Positions 33,745-42,836 of a stretch of 46,866 nucleotides of DNA are shown one piece after another (the first letter of the stretch is position 1; every line of letters begins with the position of its first letter). The translations under genes and the position numbers were made by a program. Location: the NCBI GenBank assembly GCA_944321725.1, contig CALUMI010000016.1:1-46866 (forward strand), written 5' to 3'. The notes beneath the pieces are model-generated. The model was given only the letters and a program-made list of their open reading frames with translations, was not told where the DNA came from and made no database searches. Source of the stretch: an uncultured Muribaculaceae bacterium. Lineage in GTDB: Bacteria; Bacteroidota; Bacteroidia; Bacteroidales; Muribaculaceae.

Positions 33745-34518
33745 CTACCGGTCTTTCCTGCAGGAAAACAGCCATTCCATGAAATCCGGATAACAAAACG
33801 CAGGATTCCAACTGCCATGATTACAGCCGGGAAACTCAATATACTCCACATCGGCTCCAGCCGCTTTCAGCGCGCGATACGCATTGCGCGAGCCATCCAC
33901 AGGCACAACATTGTCAGCGTCGCCATGGAATATGCGGAATTTCACATCCTTTGCCACCGCCAATCTCGACGGGTTTACTGTTCCGCAAATGGCTATTGCC
34001 GCCGCAAACATGTCAGGATAGCGGCAGGCCATGTCGAACGTGCCCATTCCGCCCATCGACAAACCCATTATATAAATACGCCTCCTGTCCACGTCCTGCC
34101 GGGCGGCGTATGAGTCGATAAGCTCTTTCAGCGTGCGGAACACGGCAGTAAGTTCCGGTGACTGCGGCATATCCGCGCTCTCAAACGACGATGGCCTCGC
34201 CCCGTATGCCCAATAGCCGTCCTCCGGACATTGCGGAAACAGCACGTATGCCGGATATTTCTCGCGGTTGACAGGATTAAGGAACATTTGCCCGCCATGC
34301 GTCAACTGCTTCTCATTGTCCGACCCACGCTCACCCGCGCCATGCAGAAACACCACCAACGGATATTTCCCGTCCTCAGCCAAGTTTTCAGGCACGAGCA
34401 GCCTGTAAAGCAGCGAATCTCCACGCTCCGACACATACACTTTCCGCTCATAGCCGCCCGACGCGGCAGCCGACAAGGCAATCACACACAAAAGACATAC
34501 AACCGTCAACTTTCTCAT
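33745..34518 (-). CDS. Secreted alpha/beta-hydrolase esterase (PHB depolymerase/prolyl-oligopeptidase-like)
   Basis: A 257-residue protein with a signal peptide (MRKLTVVCLLCVIALSAAAS). The fold is an alpha/beta hydrolase: VVFLHGAGERGSDN for the oxyanion loop, nucleophile Ser in GLSMGGMG, acid Asp in FHGDADNVVPV, and His in FPGCNHGSW. It resembles the carboxylesterase/feruloyl-esterase-like members seen in Bacteroidales. Substrate is unknown. The ATG at 34518 is taken because it begins the signal peptide; an in-frame start at 34548 would add ten residues before it. Confidence 0.82.
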   Translation of the reverse strand: MRKLTVVCLLCVIALSAAASGGYERKVYVSERGDSLLYRLLVPENLAEDGKYPLVVFLHGAGERGSDNEKQLTHGGQMFLNPVNREKYPAYVLFPQCPEDGYWAYGARPSSFESADMPQSPELTAVFRTLKELIDSYAARQDVDRRRIYIMGLSMGGMGTFDMACRYPDMFAAAIAICGTVNPSRLAVAKDVKFRIFHGDADNVVPVDGSRNAYRALKAAGADVEYIEFPGCNHGSWNPAFCYPDFMEWLFSCRKDR

Positions 34519-34710
34519 AACAATAGTTTTTTGCAATTCATACTCCACGAAATTACGGATTATTTTATTGAATAAAACCTAAAGAAAGCCTAAAAATGGC
34601 GAATTATGTTATACAACATATTTCAATGCGTAGCCCGATGCCGCATTTTTCTATACTTTTGATGAAAAATTTACAAACTTAATAAGAACTTAACAGACGA
34701 AAAAAGAATT

Positions 34711-36915
34711 ATGAGCTCAAACCTGTTTTGGCTTGTGCCGATATCGTCGATAGCGGCATTAGTGTTGGCTTGGTATTTCTACCACCAAATGAAAAAAGAA
34801 GATGAGGGCACACCCACGATGCGGAAAATAGCGGAACACGTGCGCACGGGGGCAATGTCGTATCTCAAACAGCAGTACAAAATCGTAAGCTATGTATTCC
34901 TTGCCCTTGTCGTGATATTCGCGATAATGGCCTATGGATTCCACATCCAAAACTCATGGGTGCCAATAGCTTTCCTGACAGGCGGTTTCTTCTCCGGCTT
35001 GTCAGGTTTTCTCGGCATGAAAACAGCCACCTACGCTTCCGGACGAACAGCAAACGCGGCCCGCTCATCGCTCAACAAAGGGCTGAAAGTGGCTTTCCGG
35101 AGTGGAGCCGTAATGGGTCTTGTCGTGGTAGGATTAGGCCTCTTGGACATTTCTTTCTGGTATCTGCTTCTCGACTGCTGCATACCTGAGGAGGCCATGA
35201 GCCCGACATCAAAATTATGCGTGATAACAACCACCATGCTGACCTTCGGGATGGGAGCCTCGACGCAGGCATTGTTCGCGCGTGTCGGAGGAGGTATCTA
35301 CACCAAAGCCGCCGATGTCGGCGCCGACCTCGTAGGTAAAGTAGAAGCCGGGATTCCGGAGGACGACCCCCGCAATCCGGCCACCATTGCCGACAACGTG
35401 GGCGACAACGTGGGCGACGTGGCAGGCATGGGAGCCGACCTTTATGAGTCGTATTGCGGTTCCATTCTCGCCACATCGGCACTTGGCGCGGCGGCCTTCA
35501 TGTCGTCGGGCGATGTCGACATGCAATTCAAGGCCGTAATAGCCCCGATGCTCATCGCCGCTGTGGGAATATTGCTGTCAATACTCGGTATATTCACCGT
35601 CCGTACAAAAGAAAACGCCGGAATGAAAGAACTGCTTCGCTCGCTCTCATTCGGTACAAACCTCAGCTCCGTGTTGATTGTCGGCGCAACTTTCCTGATT
35701 ATGTGGATGCTCGGCATAACCAACTGGCTCTACCTTTCCTTCTCCGTTGTCATCGGACTGATAGTGGGCGTTGTCATCGGACAATCCACCGAATACTTCA
35801 CATCGCAGTCCTACCGCCCGACCAAGCGCCTGTCGGAAAGCGGAAAAACAGGACCGGCAACAGTCATAATCTCCGGTATCGGCTTGGGCATGATTTCAAC
35901 CACCATACCGGTCATAGCAGTTGTGGCCGGCATAATATTGTCATATTGGTTCGCGTCAGGATTCGACTTTTCTAATGTGGCAATGGGACTCTACGGCATC
36001 AGTATCGCAGCCGTAGGCATGCTTTCCACTCTCGGCATCACACTTGCCACCGACGCCTACGGCCCGATAGCCGACAACGCAGGAGGCAACGCCGAAATGA
36101 GCGGATTGGGACCGGATGTCAGAAAACGCACCGACGCGCTCGACTCGCTCGGAAACACCACAGCCGCAACCGGCAAAGGATTTGCAATCGGCTCTGCCGC
36201 GCTTACCGGGCTTGGGCTGTTGGCATCATACATCGAAGAAATACGCATCGGACTCGAACGCGCCGGAACAACAATGCTCGAAATGCCAAGCGGGCTGTTC
36301 GTCCCATTGAAAGAAGCCACGTTTACCGACTTCATGGAATACTATGAGGTGACGCTGATGAACCCGAAAGTGCTTTCCGGCATCTTCATCGGAAGCATGA
36401 TGGCATTCCTGTTCTGCGGTCTTACGATGAACGCCGTAGGGCGCGCCGCATCACACATGGTGGAAGAGGTACGTCGCCAATTCCGCGAGATAAAAGGCAT
36501 ACTTGAAGGAAAAGCAGAACCCGACTATGCGCGTTGCGTGCAGATTTCCACACGCGGGGCGCAGCGCGAGATGGTCTTCCCGTCGCTGCTCGCCATCATC
36601 GCCCCGATAGTCACAGGACTGATTTTTGGTGTTTCAGGTGTGGTTGGACTGCTCATCGGTGGCCTTTCTTCCGGATTTGTACTTGCCATATTCATGGCCA
36701 ACTCCGGTGGAGCGTGGGACAACGCTAAAAAATACGTCGAAGAAGGCAACTTCGGAGGCAAAGGCAGCGAGGTGCATAAAGCCACTGTCGTTGGCGACAC
36801 CGTAGGCGACCCGTTCAAAGACACCTCAGGGCCGAGCCTCAACATCCTCATCAAGCTGATGAGCATGGTGGCCATCGTAATGGCAGGCCTCACTATCTCT
36901 TGGAGCCTGTTCTGA
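34711..36915 (+). CDS. hppA: Membrane-bound pyrophosphatase (ion pump, K+-dependent type)
   Basis: A 734-residue integral membrane pump with about 16 helices that uses pyrophosphate hydrolysis to move H+ and/or Na+ across the inner membrane. The catalytic region includes DVGADLVGKVEAGIPEDDPR, NPATIADNVGDNVGDVAGMG, and DAYGPIADNAGGNAEMSG, with the last segment DTVGDPFKDTSGPSLNIL. The GNTTAATGKG motif, with Ala where K+-independent enzymes have Lys, points to the K+-dependent class, which in Bacteroides includes dual Na+/H+ pumps. Ion specificity here is inferred only. A TACTTTTG box at 34654-34661 may be the -7. Confidence 0.95.
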   Translation: MSSNLFWLVPISSIAALVLAWYFYHQMKKEDEGTPTMRKIAEHVRTGAMSYLKQQYKIVSYVFLALVVIFAIMAYGFHIQNSWVPIAFLTGGFFSGLSGFLGMKTATYASGRTANAARSSLNKGLKVAFRSGAVMGLVVVGLGLLDISFWYLLLDCCIPEEAMSPTSKLCVITTTMLTFGMGASTQALFARVGGGIYTKAADVGADLVGKVEAGIPEDDPRNPATIADNVGDNVGDVAGMGADLYESYCGSILATSALGAAAFMSSGDVDMQFKAVIAPMLIAAVGILLSILGIFTVRTKENAGMKELLRSLSFGTNLSSVLIVGATFLIMWMLGITNWLYLSFSVVIGLIVGVVIGQSTEYFTSQSYRPTKRLSESGKTGPATVIISGIGLGMISTTIPVIAVVAGIILSYWFASGFDFSNVAMGLYGISIAAVGMLSTLGITLATDAYGPIADNAGGNAEMSGLGPDVRKRTDALDSLGNTTAATGKGFAIGSAALTGLGLLASYIEEIRIGLERAGTTMLEMPSGLFVPLKEATFTDFMEYYEVTLMNPKVLSGIFIGSMMAFLFCGLTMNAVGRAASHMVEEVRRQFREIKGILEGKAEPDYARCVQISTRGAQREMVFPSLLAIIAPIVTGLIFGVSGVVGLLIGGLSSGFVLAIFMANSGGAWDNAKKYVEEGNFGGKGSEVHKATVVGDTVGDPFKDTSGPSLNILIKLMSMVAIVMAGLTISWSLF

Positions 36916-37395
36916 TAAATCTTTCTGATAAGCTATACGAGGAGTGCCGTTGTGGGTGTAAATAATCCCGCAACGGCAAAACTTCATTTTATCAAGTATG
37001 TTTTGCATCACGCGATTGTCGGCATGGGTGTCGACACGCAGATTGGAATACCTTTCCAAACACCATCTCAGGCACATCTCGCCAACACCTTTCACCTTAC
37101 CGCTGCTTGCAAGCCTGTGTACCACAGCGTATGGCTTATCATTGATCCACTGCCCTCCGAATATCTGCCTGTAAGTGGGGTCGTCGCCCGGTATCAGCGC
37201 AAAAACAGCTTCCACCACACCGTCTTCCTCCATCACATGGCAATAACCATTTTCAATATCCGACTCTATCAGCCCACGCCTCGGATAGCCGTCTATCCAT
37301 TGACCGGGATTGCCCGTCGCGGCCATAAACACTTTGGCTGAGCCATAAATATCCATCAGCCTGCCAATGTCAGCCATTGATGCTTTACGTATCAT
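36826..37395 (-). CDS. GNAT family N-acetyltransferase overlapping the end of hppA
   Basis: A 189-residue protein with GNAT features: RKASMADIGRLMDIYGSAK opening, HRLASSGKVKGVGEMCLRWCLE as the acetyl-CoA loop, and RVDTHADNRVMQNILDKMKF near residue 120. The last ~30 residues (after YQKDLSEQAP) run antisense into the 3' end of hppA by 90 bases (36826-36915), convergently. Such a tail may have arisen by loss of an earlier stop. The GNAT core itself ends near residue 162. Function and substrate unknown. The M16 peptidase gene (ending at 37397) lies directly upstream on the same strand, one base away, so they are probably one transcript. Confidence 0.75.
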   Translation of the reverse strand: MIRKASMADIGRLMDIYGSAKVFMAATGNPGQWIDGYPRRGLIESDIENGYCHVMEEDGVVEAVFALIPGDDPTYRQIFGGQWINDKPYAVVHRLASSGKVKGVGEMCLRWCLERYSNLRVDTHADNRVMQNILDKMKFCRCGIIYTHNGTPRIAYQKDLSEQAPRDSEACHYDGHHAHQLDEDVEARP

Positions 37396-37396
37396 A

Positions 37397-38614
37397 TCAT
37401 AAAAAAGTAAGAGTGGAGCGATTAGCTATCATTTGCGCCGCAGCTCGCAAATCATCAGCGGTGACGGCGCGTATCCTGCCGGCAATCTCCTCTACAGAGC
37501 TGACTTTTCCGAAATTCAGTATCCCTTTTCCCAACGACAGGGCATGGCTCTCCGGATTTTCGCTGCCCACAAGCAGCTGCCCGACAAACTGCTTCTTTGC
37601 CGCCGCCAACGCCGCATCACGCATTCCGCCGGAGGCTATGCGGTCGATCTCATTGTCGACAAGTTTCAGGCACCGTTTTACGTGACGCTCGTCGCTCCCG
37701 AAATAAATCGCAAACAATCCGCAATCCGAGAACAGCGTCACCGACGACTCCACAGTGTAAGCATACCCGCGGCGCTCGCGTATGGCCACATTCAGTGTGG
37801 AGTTCATGCCCGGACCGCCAAGTATGTTGTTGAGGAGCAACAGCGCGTATTTACGCTCATCGTGCATCCCGAATGTTGCCGCGCCCGTCAACGTATGCGC
37901 CTGATGCGAGCCGATATTGCTCACGACACTGAACGGAGGCGACGGTATCACTCCGGCTCTCGGTTTGCGCACCTCACTATGGTGCATCGACGAAAAATAT
38001 CGCTCCGCAAGGCGGAACATCTTATCGTCGGGAATACTCCCCACGGCAAACAGCACCATATTTGAAGGGACATAGAGATTCTTCAGATAATTCATGCACA
38101 CGTCAGTGTCTATCCGTGAAAGGCATTCCTCCGTGCCAAGTATGTTATGGCCCAACTCACCGCCCTTAAACATCATATCCTCAAAATCATCGTATATGGA
38201 TTCTGAAGGAGTGTCGCGATATGACCGTATTTCTTCCGCAACCACTTCTTTCTCCTTCTCTATCTCTTTAGCCGGAAACACAGAGTTTTGAATCAAGTCG
38301 GAAATCAATTCTGCGGCACGCTCCATGTTACCCGACGGAAACACCGAATACACCAGCGTCTCTTCTTTTGTGGTATAGGCGTTCAACTCACCGCCAACGA
38401 GCTCCATACGATTCAGTATGTGCCATGCGCGACGGCGGCGCGTGCCCTTGAATATCGTATGCTCCACAAAATGTGCAAGCCCGTGATAGCCGTCGGGCTC
38501 ATCACGGCTGCCGGCATTCACAGCCACGCCGCAATAAGCCACATTGCCCCCACTGCGGCTATAGGCCACCCGCAAACCGTTAGGCAACGTATGTAAAGTG
38601 TAAGAATTATCCAT
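37397..38614 (-). CDS. M16 family zinc peptidase (insulinase-like)
   Basis: A 405-residue metallopeptidase. The inverted zinc motif HxxEH is HFVEH in GLAHFVEHTIFKGTRRR, with the distal glutamate in the following helix (EEIRSYRDTPSESIYDDFE region). The fold has the two M16 halves, with the second carrying GGPGMNSTLNVAIRERRGYAYTV. Related to mitochondrial processing peptidase-type proteins of about 400 residues. Location is probably cytoplasmic or periplasmic; no clear signal peptide. The ATG at 38614 is chosen because it gives the family-typical start (LHTLPNGLRVAYSR) and follows its promoter. Confidence 0.88.
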   Translation of the reverse strand: MDNSYTLHTLPNGLRVAYSRSGGNVAYCGVAVNAGSRDEPDGYHGLAHFVEHTIFKGTRRRRAWHILNRMELVGGELNAYTTKEETLVYSVFPSGNMERAAELISDLIQNSVFPAKEIEKEKEVVAEEIRSYRDTPSESIYDDFEDMMFKGGELGHNILGTEECLSRIDTDVCMNYLKNLYVPSNMVLFAVGSIPDDKMFRLAERYFSSMHHSEVRKPRAGVIPSPPFSVVSNIGSHQAHTLTGAATFGMHDERKYALLLLNNILGGPGMNSTLNVAIRERRGYAYTVESSVTLFSDCGLFAIYFGSDERHVKRCLKLVDNEIDRIASGGMRDAALAAAKKQFVGQLLVGSENPESHALSLGKGILNFGKVSSVEEIAGRIRAVTADDLRAAAQMIANRSTLTFL

Positions 38615-38631
38615 ACCAACCAATAAGTCCG

Positions 38632-38665
38632 GCAAAATTAGCCAAATTTCCCGACACTCCACAAA
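38632..38665 (-). promoter_or_regulatory. Promoter of the M16 peptidase/GNAT unit
   Basis: On the minus strand, TTTG (38665-38662), 21 bases, TAATTTTGC (38640-38632), 17 bases before the ATG. Confidence 0.7.
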
Positions 38666-38728
38666 CAGTCACACCGCCCAACGTAAAAACCCGTTTACCG
38701 AACAGGCCGAAATATGCGCACGGGGCTG

Positions 38729-39814
38729 TCAGTCCGCTACAGAAATTCGCACAACAGGTTGGCGTTTGACAGTATCCAACGGAACCGACCTGTATTCGGT
38801 GGTAGAAAAATCGATTGTGTTGAGGTCGATGCACCGTATGGCGCTGTCGTACATTGTGCGGTAGTAAATTTTCCGCCCTGCGATATCAGTTGCCGAAGTC
38901 CATTGCGTCGCGCTCGGAATATCTGCGACCGCCTCACCCGCCGCTGATTCTATCCCGACAGGAATATCAAAATTGTTCAGAATCTGAAAACATTGCAACA
39001 CAGTTTCATCGGCTGTGGCAAGTTTCGGTGCGGAAATTTGATAAAAAGCAGCCCGCACAAACCTCGACGGCGGAGTAACATCGCCAGGCATACCAAGAAA
39101 ACCGCTGCCCGCGCCAAATGCCACAATGTCGAGCGAGCCCATTTTCTGGGGTTTGGCAGAGCCCGGAAACAAATTCACATAATTGTTGAGATTTGCAAGA
39201 TGCCATTCAAATCCCGGAGAGTTGGTCAGTACTCCCAACTCATTCTCATAGAAATGGGGCTGCTGCCCTGTTATTTCAAGAACCACCTGTCGCCCTGTCG
39301 TGTCGGCAAAACGCCAATGCACCGTCGAGGCTCGGGGGTCAATGCTGACCACATCCACCTCTTCTACAGCCTTTATCACCTCGTCGACAGTGCTGCAACT
39401 GCCAAGTATCCACGAAACAAGCTGCAAATCGGCTATCGTCCTGTCCTTTCGCTGTTCGCTATAGGCCACATATTCTCCGTATCGCGGAAAATAAAACAGC
39501 CCTGCCGACAGTCCGGCCTCGTTGATGCCTTCCGCAACAAACTCTTCCTGCTCGACAGAAAGACCAACATATCCGTACCTGGCCGTAAACTCCATACCAT
39601 CGCTGCCACCCGGCACTAATGATTGTTGACGGTATCCGCGCGGCACTATCGCATAGCGGCTGTTCAAATCGCTGCCGCCCCATTCTATTGTCCGCGCCAC
39701 TACGGTCGCGCTGTCGGCCGACCGCAACGTTATGCCTGTACATGCCGCCGCCGGCTGTGCAAAAAACAGCATACCGGCTGCCGCTGCCATGAAAGCTCCA
39801 ATCTTTTTCATCAT
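38729..39814 (-). CDS. Choloylglycine hydrolase family protein (bile salt hydrolase / penicillin V acylase-like)
   Basis: A 361-residue Ntn-hydrolase with a signal peptide ending at AACTGITL, so Cys becomes the N-terminal nucleophile after cleavage. Family segments are TVVARTIEWGG, LTNSPGFEWHLANLNNYVNL (catalytic Asn region) and GLFYFPRYGEY. Members in gut Bacteroides deconjugate bile salts or open penicillin V, and this resembles the Gram-negative clade. Which substrate is used cannot be told from sequence alone. Two adjacent in-frame ATG codons start it (39814 and 39811). Confidence 0.82.
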   Translation of the reverse strand: MMKKIGAFMAAAAGMLFFAQPAAACTGITLRSADSATVVARTIEWGGSDLNSRYAIVPRGYRQQSLVPGGSDGMEFTARYGYVGLSVEQEEFVAEGINEAGLSAGLFYFPRYGEYVAYSEQRKDRTIADLQLVSWILGSCSTVDEVIKAVEEVDVVSIDPRASTVHWRFADTTGRQVVLEITGQQPHFYENELGVLTNSPGFEWHLANLNNYVNLFPGSAKPQKMGSLDIVAFGAGSGFLGMPGDVTPPSRFVRAAFYQISAPKLATADETVLQCFQILNNFDIPVGIESAAGEAVADIPSATQWTSATDIAGRKIYYRTMYDSAIRCIDLNTIDFSTTEYRSVPLDTVKRQPVVRISVAD

Positions 39815-39914
39815 CTTAAACCTTGTTTATAAGAAAAACAAAACACCGGACAATAAGTTCACCCGCTCAGTACCACAGGCGCATATTGCCTCCGAAAAAT
39901 ACCAGATTTTCCTG

Positions 39915-40009
39915 TTTTCGGTTTGGATTTTTGTCAAAACCATGCAATTTTCGGTTTGGATTTTTGTCAAAATCATGCAATTTTCGGTTTGGATTTTTGT
40001 CAAAATCAT
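39915..40009. repeat. Three tandem 33-bp repeats upstream of the AAA/DUF4143 ATPase
   Basis: Units at 39915-39947, 39948-39980 and 39981-40009 (last one cut short) share TTTTCGGTTTGGATTTTTGT followed by CAAAA(C/T)CATGCAA, with a single difference between the full units. The third unit provides the TTTG of the ATPase promoter. At 33 bp, about three helical turns, all copies face the same side of the helix. Confidence 0.9.
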
Positions 40010-40020
40010 CATATCTTTGC
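39988..40020 (+). promoter_or_regulatory. Promoter of the AAA/DUF4143 ATPase operon
   Basis: TTTG (39988-39991, in the third tandem repeat), 20 bases, TATCTTTGC (40012-40020): full consensus, 25 bases before the ATG at 40046. Confidence 0.85.
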
Positions 40021-40045
40021 ACGTAACCACAGCAATAACAGCAAA

Positions 40046-41398
40046 ATGAGCGTATATTACAAAAGACATATCGACAAATATCTGATCGAATGGAAAAACA
40101 GCCCTAACCACAAACCATTATTAATACGAGGAGCGAGGCAAGTCGGAAAATCATCGGCAGTGAGGCATTTGGGCAAAAGTTTCCAATATTTCATTGAAAT
40201 AAATCTCGAACGCCAACAAAACATCAAAGTTCTTTTCAACAACGACTTAGACATAAAAAGTTTGTGCGCCCAATTAGCCGCAATAGTAAACACTCCCATT
40301 GAGGCAAATAAGACACTGCTGTTTATCGATGAAATACAAGAATCTCAACGAGCCATTGCGTCGCTAAGATATTTTTACGAGCAACATCCCGAGCTTCACG
40401 TAATTGCCGCAGGCTCATTGCTGGAATTTGCTTTGAGAGAATTGCCTTCGTTTGGTGTCGGCAGGATACGCTCTATTTATATGTATCCTTTTTCTTTCGA
40501 CGAATTTTTAATGGCGCAAGGATTGGACTTGCAGGCAGACTATAAAAAGAACAAGGCAAATTGCCACAACCCCCTTCCGCTGCCTCTGCACAATGAAATG
40601 ATAGCGCAATTACGCTCATTCTATCTCGTCGGAGGTATGCCTGAGGCTGTGACCACTTGGATAGACACACACGACTATCATCAATGCTCCGTCATACATA
40701 ATGATATAATCGACACATATCAAGACGACTTCTCAAAATACAAATCAAGAATTTCCCCTTTACTGCTTATTCAAACCATGCGTTCCGTAGTATTGCAGGC
40801 AGGAAACAAATTCATATACTCGCAAGTTTCTGAAGAGCAGAGCAATAAGGCGATAAAAGAATCGTTGTCACTACTTTCTTTGGCAGGGATTGTCATGCCT
40901 GTGACGCATACCTCAGCCAACGGCATTCCATTAGGAGCGGAAATAAATCCCCGATATCGCAAATATCTGTTTCTCGACACAGGCCTTATGCAAACCATGC
41001 TTGGAATGCAAGCCGCGGATATTTTGATTTCCAATGAAACCGATTTTGTCAACAAAGGCGGATTGTCGGAAATGTTTGCAGGACTTGAGATACTTAAATA
41101 CAGCGACTTTTTAATACGGCAAGAACTATACTATTGGCAACGTATGGCACGCAACGCGCAGGCAGAGGTGGACTATGTGGTAAACATACAAGGAAGAATA
41201 ATCCCGATAGAGGTAAAATCAAGCACTTCGGGCTCAATGCAAAGCCTTTATAAATTCATGGAGCTCAAGCACTCCGGCTACGGAATACGCGTGAGCCTTG
41301 AGCCATTTGCCATGTACAATAACATAAAAGTCATACCGCTGTACGCTCTGTCGTCGATACGCAATAATAGCAGTGAGGATACGTTATATAATTCATAA
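40046..41398 (+). CDS. AAA ATPase with DUF4143 domain
   Basis: A 450-residue P-loop ATPase of the AAA_14/DUF4143 family. Walker A is RGARQVGKSSAVR (near residues 28-38) and Walker B is LLFIDEIQES. The C-terminal half contains the DUF4143 region (FYLVGGMPEAVTTWIDT, YRKYLFLDTGLMQTMLGM, and ELYYWQR...EVDYVV with VEVKSSTSGS-like IPIEVKSSTSG, a PD-(D/E)XK-like ending). Many copies occur in Bacteroidales genomes; their function is unclear, though the nuclease-like end suggests nucleic-acid or defence roles. The frame stays open through the upstream repeats, but the ATG at 40046 after the promoter is the start. Confidence 0.88.
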   Translation: MSVYYKRHIDKYLIEWKNSPNHKPLLIRGARQVGKSSAVRHLGKSFQYFIEINLERQQNIKVLFNNDLDIKSLCAQLAAIVNTPIEANKTLLFIDEIQESQRAIASLRYFYEQHPELHVIAAGSLLEFALRELPSFGVGRIRSIYMYPFSFDEFLMAQGLDLQADYKKNKANCHNPLPLPLHNEMIAQLRSFYLVGGMPEAVTTWIDTHDYHQCSVIHNDIIDTYQDDFSKYKSRISPLLLIQTMRSVVLQAGNKFIYSQVSEEQSNKAIKESLSLLSLAGIVMPVTHTSANGIPLGAEINPRYRKYLFLDTGLMQTMLGMQAADILISNETDFVNKGGLSEMFAGLEILKYSDFLIRQELYYWQRMARNAQAEVDYVVNIQGRIIPIEVKSSTSGSMQSLYKFMELKHSGYGIRVSLEPFAMYNNIKVIPLYALSSIRNNSSEDTLYNS

Positions 41399-41411
41399 AC
41401 GCTTTTATCGG

Positions 41412-42836
41412 ATGAAAAAATTACTGTTCTTTATTTGTGCGGCAATAGTGTTGGGAGTGTCGTCGTGTATCGAGGACGATTTCACGACAAGCAGCAGCGA
41501 TTTGCTTGAATTCTCCACCGACACTTTGAGCTTCGACACTGTATTCACAGGCGAAACCACTGCCACTAAACGGTTTCTTGTCTACAACCGCCACAAAAAG
41601 CAACTCAACATATCGCATATCTATCTCGACGACATCCCCGAAGGAGCGCGTTTCTATCTCAATGTCGACGGACGCAGCGGAGATGACTTCACCGACATCG
41701 AAGTGCGTGGGGAAGACAGCATCTATGTATTCGTGGAAGCGCATATCGATGCCAACAACGAAAATCTGCCTTTCGACATGTTCGGCAATCTGCATTTTCT
41801 GACCAACGGAGTGGAGCAGACCGTCGTGCTTCGCGCCGCCGGACAAAACGCCCATACAGTAAGGAATTGGCATATAACAGACAACACAACTCTCTCCACC
41901 GACCGCCCCTACAGAATAATGGACAGCATCGTGGTGGAGGAAAACGCCACGCTTACCATACCGCCAGCCACAACAGTGTATTTTCATGACAAAGCGCGGA
42001 TAAAAGTGCGCGGAACCCTCATTGCGGCCGGTGAGCAAAACCGCCCTGTGACACTTCGTGCCGACCGCCTCGACGATGTGGCCGGTGAAATACCTTTCGA
42101 CCTGATGGCCGGACAATGGGACGGAATTTTGCTCGAAAGCCAAAGTTTCGGCAACGAGTTCCGCTACACTGTGATGCGAGGCTCCACCACAGGCGTTACT
42201 GCAGACTCTTGCGGAGTGCTCGACAAACGTAAACTTTATCTGCTCAATTCCGTGCTCCACAACTCAGCGGAATCCGTTCTAACATCAAGCCACTCATGGA
42301 TCGATGCCGACGGCTGCGAGTTCTCCGACTCAAAAGACGGAGTGATAGACCTGACCGGAGGCCGACATACTTTCAACAACTGCACATTCGCCAATTATTA
42401 CCTGTTCGACGCGGTTACGAGTCCGATACTGTCGCTATGGTATGTATTGCCCGACGACAAAATATACGAGAACCCTCTCATGTCGGCTCGTTTCAACAAC
42501 TGCATCGTCTACGGCAACGCCTCCGACATTTCCGAAGGCGATTTGACCGGAAGCGACGTGATGCTGCAATACTGCCTGCTCCGCTCATCGGGCACCGACG
42601 ACAACAATTTCCTTAACTGCGTGTGGGGCGGCGACCCGTTGTTCTACACGGTCAGGGAAGACTATATATTCGACTACCGTTTGCGAAACGAGAGCGACGC
42701 CATTGGCAAAGGCTCGCGCGACTTGTGTCCCGAAGCCGTCAGATTCGACATCTATGGCAACGACCGTTTCGCCTCATCGGCAATCGACATTGGAGCATAC
42801 GTATGGACACCGGAACCGGAGGAAACAGAACAATGA
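41412..42836 (+). CDS. Beta-helix surface lipoprotein
   Basis: A 474-residue lipoprotein with signal peptide and lipobox Cys (GVSSCIEDD). The N-terminal ~130 residues form a beta-sandwich-like region (FSTDTLSFDTVFTGETTATK). From about residue 150 it has the repeating short strands and turns of a right-handed parallel beta helix (VEENATLTIPPATTVYFHDK, IKVRGTLIAAGEQNRPVT, then FNNCTFANYY and FNNCIVYGNASD). Such proteins in Bacteroidales are surface-exposed and their ligands unknown. It starts 13 bases after the ATPase and overlaps folB by four bases, suggesting one transcript. Confidence 0.75.
   Translation: MKKLLFFICAAIVLGVSSCIEDDFTTSSSDLLEFSTDTLSFDTVFTGETTATKRFLVYNRHKKQLNISHIYLDDIPEGARFYLNVDGRSGDDFTDIEVRGEDSIYVFVEAHIDANNENLPFDMFGNLHFLTNGVEQTVVLRAAGQNAHTVRNWHITDNTTLSTDRPYRIMDSIVVEENATLTIPPATTVYFHDKARIKVRGTLIAAGEQNRPVTLRADRLDDVAGEIPFDLMAGQWDGILLESQSFGNEFRYTVMRGSTTGVTADSCGVLDKRKLYLLNSVLHNSAESVLTSSHSWIDADGCEFSDSKDGVIDLTGGRHTFNNCTFANYYLFDAVTSPILSLWYVLPDDKIYENPLMSARFNNCIVYGNASDISEGDLTGSDVMLQYCLLRSSGTDDNNFLNCVWGGDPLFYTVREDYIFDYRLRNESDAIGKGSRDLCPEAVRFDIYGNDRFASSAIDIGAYVWTPEPEETEQ

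Noticed and set aside
39915..40009. Tandem repeats considered as a CRISPR array
   Set aside because: The 33-bp units adjoin directly with no unique spacers, and the third unit supplies a promoter element.
39923..40045. N-terminal extension of the AAA ATPase through the repeats, and a leftward peptide with repeated MILTKIQTENC
   Set aside because: The repeat length is a multiple of three, which keeps frames open by chance. The promoter lies within this region, so it cannot be translated from that transcript.
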